Source: JACDAN01 sp035535195 (GTDB taxonomy: Bacteria; Actinomycetota; Thermoleophilia; Gaiellales; Gaiellaceae). From it: a DNA stretch of 64,000 nucleotides. A model generated the notes under the pieces. The model searched no databases. It was given only the letters and a program-made list of their open reading frames with translations, and was not told the origin of the DNA. The stretch spans positions 1 to 64,000 of the forward strand of contig DATLQK010000075.1 of the NCBI GenBank assembly GCA_035535195.1, in the 5' to 3' direction. Shown one piece after another: positions 60,409-64,000 of this stretch. Within the stretch, counting starts at the first letter, position 1; every line of letters begins with the position of its first letter. The translations under genes and the position numbers were made by a program.

Positions 60409-61242
60409 GTGCCGGAGCTCCCCGAGGTCGAGACCGTTCGCACGAGCCTCGAGCCGGCGCTCGTGGGCCGGCGGTTCGATCGCGTCGAGATAGCCGACGC
60501 GAGGCTGACACGCCCGTTCGACCCCGACGAGGTGGCGGCCGAGCTCCAGGGCGAGGTCGTCGCGGCCGTCGAGCGGCGGGGCAAGTATCTCGTTGTTCGG
60601 TTTCGGACTGGACGGACGCTCCTGATTCACCTCCGGATGACGGGGTCGTTGCGGCACCATTTGGACGGAACGGGCGAGGACGATCCGCATCGGCGTGCTG
60701 TTGTCAGATTAGACGACGGATCGGACGTCACGTATCGCGACGTCCGCCGTTTCGGCACCTGGCTCCTCCTCGAGCCGGGTGAGGACACGCCGTACCTCAC
60801 GGAGCGCCTGGGCGAGGAGCCGCTCGAGACCGGCTTCACCCCGAAGGCGCTGGCGGCACGGCTCGCCAACCGACGCACGTCCGTGAAGGCCGCGATCCTC
60901 GATCAGCGCTCCGCCGCGGGGATGGGGAACATCTACGCGGACGAGGCCCTCTGGCGGGCGAAGATCCACCCGCTCCGGCAGGCGGGCGACCTCTCGCCGG
61001 ACGAGATCCGCCGCCTCCACCGCGGGATCAAGGAGGCGCTGCGTCACGGGATCAAGCGGCAGGGGACGACGCTCCGGGACTACCGGACGCCGAACGGCGC
61101 CAGAGGGACGATGCAGGACGAGCTCCGCGTCTACGGCCGCTCCGACGAGCCCTGCTTCCGCTGCGGCACGCCGATCGCGAAGACGCGCGCAGCCGGCCGC
61201 GGCACCTGGTACTGCCCCACCTGCCAACCGGAGCCGAGCTAG
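60409..61242 (+). CDS. mutM: Formamidopyrimidine-DNA glycosylase
   Basis: This base-excision enzyme removes 8-oxoguanine. PELPEVETVRTSLEP supplies the catalytic Pro2 and Glu3 after removal of the first Met. HLRMTGSLRHH, DQRSAAGMGNIYADEALWRA and a C-terminal zinc finger (CFRCGTPIAKTR with YCPTC) are intact. It is 277 residues long. GTG 60409 must be right because the enzyme needs Pro as residue 2. Confidence 0.97.
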   Translation: MPELPEVETVRTSLEPALVGRRFDRVEIADARLTRPFDPDEVAAELQGEVVAAVERRGKYLVVRFRTGRTLLIHLRMTGSLRHHLDGTGEDDPHRRAVVRLDDGSDVTYRDVRRFGTWLLLEPGEDTPYLTERLGEEPLETGFTPKALAARLANRRTSVKAAILDQRSAAGMGNIYADEALWRAKIHPLRQAGDLSPDEIRRLHRGIKEALRHGIKRQGTTLRDYRTPNGARGTMQDELRVYGRSDEPCFRCGTPIAKTRAAGRGTWYCPTCQPEPS

Positions 61243-61244
61243 CG

Positions 61245-62168
61245 GTGCGGGTGGTCGTCACCGGGGGAGCCGGGTTCGTCGGCTCTCACGTCGTCGACGC
61301 CTTTCTCGCGCGCGGCGACGAGGTCGTGGCCGTCGACGACCTCTCGACCGGCTCGCGCGACCACCTGTCCGTGACCGTCGACCTCGTCGAGCTCGACGTC
61401 GCAGACGGGGACGCACTCCAGGCGGCGCTCTCTGAGGCGGCGCCCGACGTGATCTGCCACCTCGCCGCTCAGGCGAGCGTCACCGTCTCCGTCTCGAACC
61501 CCGACCTCGACTTCGCCTCCAACGTGCGCGGCACGTTCAACGTCTGCCGGACGGCGGGCGAGCTCGGCGCGCAGGTGATCTTCGCCTCCACCGGCGGCGC
61601 GATCTACGGGAACGCGGCCCCACTGCCGACGCCCGAGACCCATGTCCCGGAGCCGCTTGCGCCCTATGGAGCCTCGAAGCTCGCCGGTGAGGCCTTCGTC
61701 GGCACCCAGTCGCGTTACGACGGCCTCCCGAACGTGATCCTTCGGCTCGGGAACGTCTTCGGCCCGCGCCAGAACCCGCACGGCGAGGCGGGGGTCGTGG
61801 CGATCTTCAGCGACCGCCTCCTCCGCGGGGAGCACCCGGTCGTCTACGGCCGCGGCGAGCCCACGCGCGACTACGTCCACGTCCGCGATGTGGCGCGCGC
61901 ATTCACGCTCGCCGCCGACCGCAGGACGGCCGGGACGTTCAACGTCGGTTGTGGCGAGGAGGTCACGGTGCTGGAGCTCTTGGACGCCGTGCAGGAGGCC
62001 GCCGGCACCGACGTCGGGCCGCTGCTCGAGCCGCTCCGACCGGGCGAGCTCGAGCGAAGCGCAATCGACTCGACCGCGGCCGCGCACGCGCTCGGCTGGC
62101 GGGCGGAGATCCCGTTCCGCGAGGGGATCACGGAGACCTTCCGCTGGTACGCAAACTCGCAGCAGTAG
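61245..62168 (+). CDS. NAD-dependent sugar epimerase/dehydratase, GalE-like (307 aa)
   Basis: This is an extended short-chain dehydrogenase: TGGAGFVGSHVVDAFL (NAD loop), DDLSTGSRDHL, HLAAQASVTVSVSNP, the catalytic Ser/Thr in FASTGGAIYG and YGASK (Tyr-Lys), then LRLGNVFGPRQNP. The pattern fits UDP-glucose 4-epimerase-like enzymes acting on nucleotide sugars. GTG 61245 is two bases after the mutM stop. It precedes a polymer ligase-like gene, so it probably serves surface glycans. Confidence 0.9.
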   Translation: MRVVVTGGAGFVGSHVVDAFLARGDEVVAVDDLSTGSRDHLSVTVDLVELDVADGDALQAALSEAAPDVICHLAAQASVTVSVSNPDLDFASNVRGTFNVCRTAGELGAQVIFASTGGAIYGNAAPLPTPETHVPEPLAPYGASKLAGEAFVGTQSRYDGLPNVILRLGNVFGPRQNPHGEAGVVAIFSDRLLRGEHPVVYGRGEPTRDYVHVRDVARAFTLAADRRTAGTFNVGCGEEVTVLELLDAVQEAAGTDVGPLLEPLRPGELERSAIDSTAAAHALGWRAEIPFREGITETFRWYANSQQ

Positions 62169-62202
62169 CGCCGGCGGACGACCGCTGTACTCTCTGGAGA
62201 AG

Positions 62203-62238
62203 GTGCGCGTAGCCCGGTTCACGAGCCTCGATGGCTGA
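62203..62238 (+). CDS. 11-codon leader ORF overlapping the ligase-like gene
   Basis: GTG 62203 opens MRVARFTSLDG and stops five bases inside the next gene's frame, enclosing its ATG. TACTCT (62188-62193) lies 9 bases upstream with a GGAGAAG between. It may couple translation of the downstream membrane protein, which has no ribosome-binding site of its own, or be chance. Confidence 0.3.
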   Translation: MRVARFTSLDG

Positions 62239-64000
62239 CGCGGCTGCGCCTGCGGTGCGCGCCCGCGCGGCGGTCCCGGATCTGGGCGCGGTAAGCGTCG
62301 GCGTGGGCTCGGCCGTGGGCCTCGGCGCGCTCGCCGCCTCTGACGGCGGCTACTTCCCCACCGCGTGGGGCTGGACGGCGCTCGTAACACTCTGGCTCGG
62401 GGTGGCGTGGCTCCTGCTCGACCGGGCCGAGGTGAACGGCGGGAGGCTGGGCGGGCTCTTCCTCGGCGCCGTGACCGCGCTCGCCGGCTGGACGTGGCTG
62501 TCGCTCGCCTGGACGGAGAACACGACACAGACGGCGCTCGAGGGGCTCCGCGTTCTTGCCTATCTTGGGATCGCCGCGGTGCTCGTGCTCGTCGTCCGCG
62601 CTGAGCGCGTCCCAGCGCTGTTACGCGGCACCCTCGCGGCCCTCGTGCTCGTCTCGATCTACGGCCTTGCGACGCGCCTCTTTCCGGATCGGCTCGGCAC
62701 CTACGACCCGGTCGCCGGCTACCGCCTCTCCGACCCGATCGGGTACTGGAACGGCCTGGGGATCTTCGCCGCGATGGCCGCGCTCCTCGCGCTCGTCGTC
62801 CTCGCGCGCGACGGCAGCCTCGTCGCCCGCTGCCTCGCCGGCGCGTCGTTCCCGCTGCTTCTGGCCACCGTCTACTTTACGTTCAGCCGCGGCGCCTGGA
62901 TCGCGCTGGGCGTCGGATTCCTCGCCGCGTTCGCACTCGATCCGCGCCGGTTGCACCTCGCCGTCGCACTTCTCGTCGCGGGGGTCCCGGGTGGGATCGC
63001 CGTGCTCGTGTGCTCCAGCTCGGACGCACTGACGAACCGCGACGCGCCACTCACGGATGCCGTCGAGCAGGGACACGAGGTGGCGCTCCTGCTCCTGCTG
63101 CTCGCGCTCCTCGGCGCCGGGGCTGCGGCGGCTCTCGCCTACGGAGAGCGCCGGATCGAGCCTGCGAGAACCGTCCGTCTCGCGTTTGCCGTCGTCCTGG
63201 GCGTCATCACGGCCGCTGCGGTGCTCGGCCTCTTCGTTCGCTTCGGCGGCCCGGTCAGGCTCGTCGACCGTGCCTACGACGCCTTCAAGGCGGCGCCGCC
63301 GGCGGCTTCGACGTCCGCCGACCTCCAGCAGCGGCTCTTCACCTTCACCGGCGGCTACCGCGTCGAGCTCTGGACGGCCGCCTGGCACGACTTCGGCGAC
63401 CACCCGGTGCTCGGCTCCGGCCCAGGAACCTACGAGGAGTACTGGTACCGCCATCGGCCGATCCCCCACGACGTGCGCGACGCGCACAGCCTCTATCTCG
63501 AGACGCTCGCCGAGCTCGGGCCGCTCGGCCTCGCGCTCCTCCTCGCCGCACTCGCCGTGCCGCTCGCAGCTGCCGTCGCCGCGCGCCGCCACCCGCTCGC
63601 TCCGGGAGCCGTCGCCGTGTACGTCGCCTTCCTCGCGCACGCCGGGGTCGACTGGGACTGGGAGCTGATGGGCGTGACGGCGCCTGCGCTCGCCTGCGCT
63701 GTGGCCCTGATCGTGCTTCAGCCGGGCGCGGCGCCGATCGTCCCCGGCTCGCGGCTCCGCGTCGGCGCCGCGGTCGGCGCGATCGCCCTCGCCGCCGTTG
63801 CGTTCGTCGGCCTCGTCGGCTCGAGCGCCCTCGCCGCGAGTCAGGACGCGGCAGGCTCGGCAGCTCCCGACTACGCGAAGGCCGAGCGCGAGGCGCGGAA
63901 GGCAAAGCGGTGGGCGCCGTGGTCTTCGGAGCCGTGGCAAGGGCTGGGGGAGGCGCAGCTCGCCGCCGGCGATACCGCCGCGGCGCGCGGAAGCTTCCGG
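62231..64000 (+). CDS. O-antigen ligase/polymerase-like (Wzy_C) membrane protein, 3' end outside window
   Basis: The frame is open from ATG 62231 for 590 codons to the window edge. About a dozen hydrophobic helices are visible. The large loop near residues 370-430 holds GYRVELWTAAWHDFGDHPVL, GSGPGTYEEYW and DAHSLYLETLAELGPLGL, the Wzy_C/RfaL signature with Arg and His. After the last helix, residues 555-590 (KAKRWAPWSSEPWQGLGEAQ) look like the start of a TPR, as in ligase-TPR fusions. It probably polymerises or ligates a surface glycan made with the neighbouring epimerase. Confidence 0.85.
   Translation, partial: MADAAAPAVRARAAVPDLGAVSVGVGSAVGLGALAASDGGYFPTAWGWTALVTLWLGVAWLLLDRAEVNGGRLGGLFLGAVTALAGWTWLSLAWTENTTQTALEGLRVLAYLGIAAVLVLVVRAERVPALLRGTLAALVLVSIYGLATRLFPDRLGTYDPVAGYRLSDPIGYWNGLGIFAAMAALLALVVLARDGSLVARCLAGASFPLLLATVYFTFSRGAWIALGVGFLAAFALDPRRLHLAVALLVAGVPGGIAVLVCSSSDALTNRDAPLTDAVEQGHEVALLLLLLALLGAGAAAALAYGERRIEPARTVRLAFAVVLGVITAAAVLGLFVRFGGPVRLVDRAYDAFKAAPPAASTSADLQQRLFTFTGGYRVELWTAAWHDFGDHPVLGSGPGTYEEYWYRHRPIPHDVRDAHSLYLETLAELGPLGLALLLAALAVPLAAAVAARRHPLAPGAVAVYVAFLAHAGVDWDWELMGVTAPALACAVALIVLQPGAAPIVPGSRLRVGAAVGAIALAAVAFVGLVGSSALAASQDAAGSAAPDYAKAEREARKAKRWAPWSSEPWQGLGEAQLAAGDTAAARGSFR

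Overview
The window is very GC-rich (about 70% by eye), densely packed chromosomal DNA from an actinomycete-type bacterium. Several traits point to the class Thermoleophilia (Gaiella or Solirubrobacter relatives): the tlyA-nadK-recN-steA-mctB-pyrG gene order, SigF/SigB-type sigma control, frequent GTG and TTG starts, and operons stitched together by GTGA/ATGA overlaps. The class is inferred from style and synteny, not from a marker search. No insertion sequence, prophage, CRISPR array or rRNA operon is visible, and no gene-free stretch exceeds 300 bases.

Layout. 1-7.2 kb: small membrane or acidic proteins, tRNA-Glu(CUC), a TetR regulator, an aquaporin, tRNA-Gln(CUG) with its terminator, a polytopic membrane protein, a pair of palindromic repeats and a heterodimeric ABC exporter. 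7.2-11.2 kb: a LysR regulator divergent from a 41-aa ORF and the glyoxylate-shunt genes aceB-aceA. 11.1-19.1 kb: a uracil-DNA glycosylase and a methyltransferase, then histidine degradation (ftcD; hutH, a small membrane protein, hutU, hutI) with an MFS transporter between its two parts. 19.1-26 kb: a cupin, an MBL hydrolase with hisS and aspS, a four-gene envelope/coiled-coil cluster, and a structured RNA with an intrinsic terminator. 26-29.3 kb: mnmA, an anti-sigma/sigma pair and a hydrolase. 29.4-38.3 kb: a long operon alaS-ruvX-mltG-aroE-aroC-aroKB-aroQ-M24 peptidase, followed by efp. 38.4-51.7 kb: a DUF1361 protein, a carboxyltransferase-like/BCCP fusion with accC, nusB, a coiled-coil ORF in the xseB position, ispA, tlyA, nadK, recN, steA, mctB, a GT2-MraY-like fusion and pyrG. 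51.7-52.9 kb: a lineage-specific cassette of secreted and tiny membrane proteins. 53-64 kb: an M20 peptidase, DUF3866, aldo/keto reductase, alanine dehydrogenase, a deoB-methyltransferase-pdp nucleoside operon, mutM, a sugar epimerase and an O-antigen-ligase-like protein cut by the window end.

How it works together. The named enzymes link histidine, alanine and nucleoside catabolism and the glyoxylate shunt to central metabolism, next to housekeeping translation, shikimate, DNA repair and envelope genes. The most pervasive unannotated signal is a TANNNT hexamer 6-10 bases before the start codon of about 25 transcription-unit-leading genes on both strands, usually with no Shine-Dalgarno sequence. 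This indicates that leaderless transcription is the normal mode here. Other highlights are an approximately 153-nt candidate ncRNA upstream of mnmA, a carboxyltransferase domain that has lost its catalytic Lys and metal-binding His residues but is fused to biotin carboxyl carrier protein, and a LysR operator spaced correctly for both autorepression and aceBA activation.
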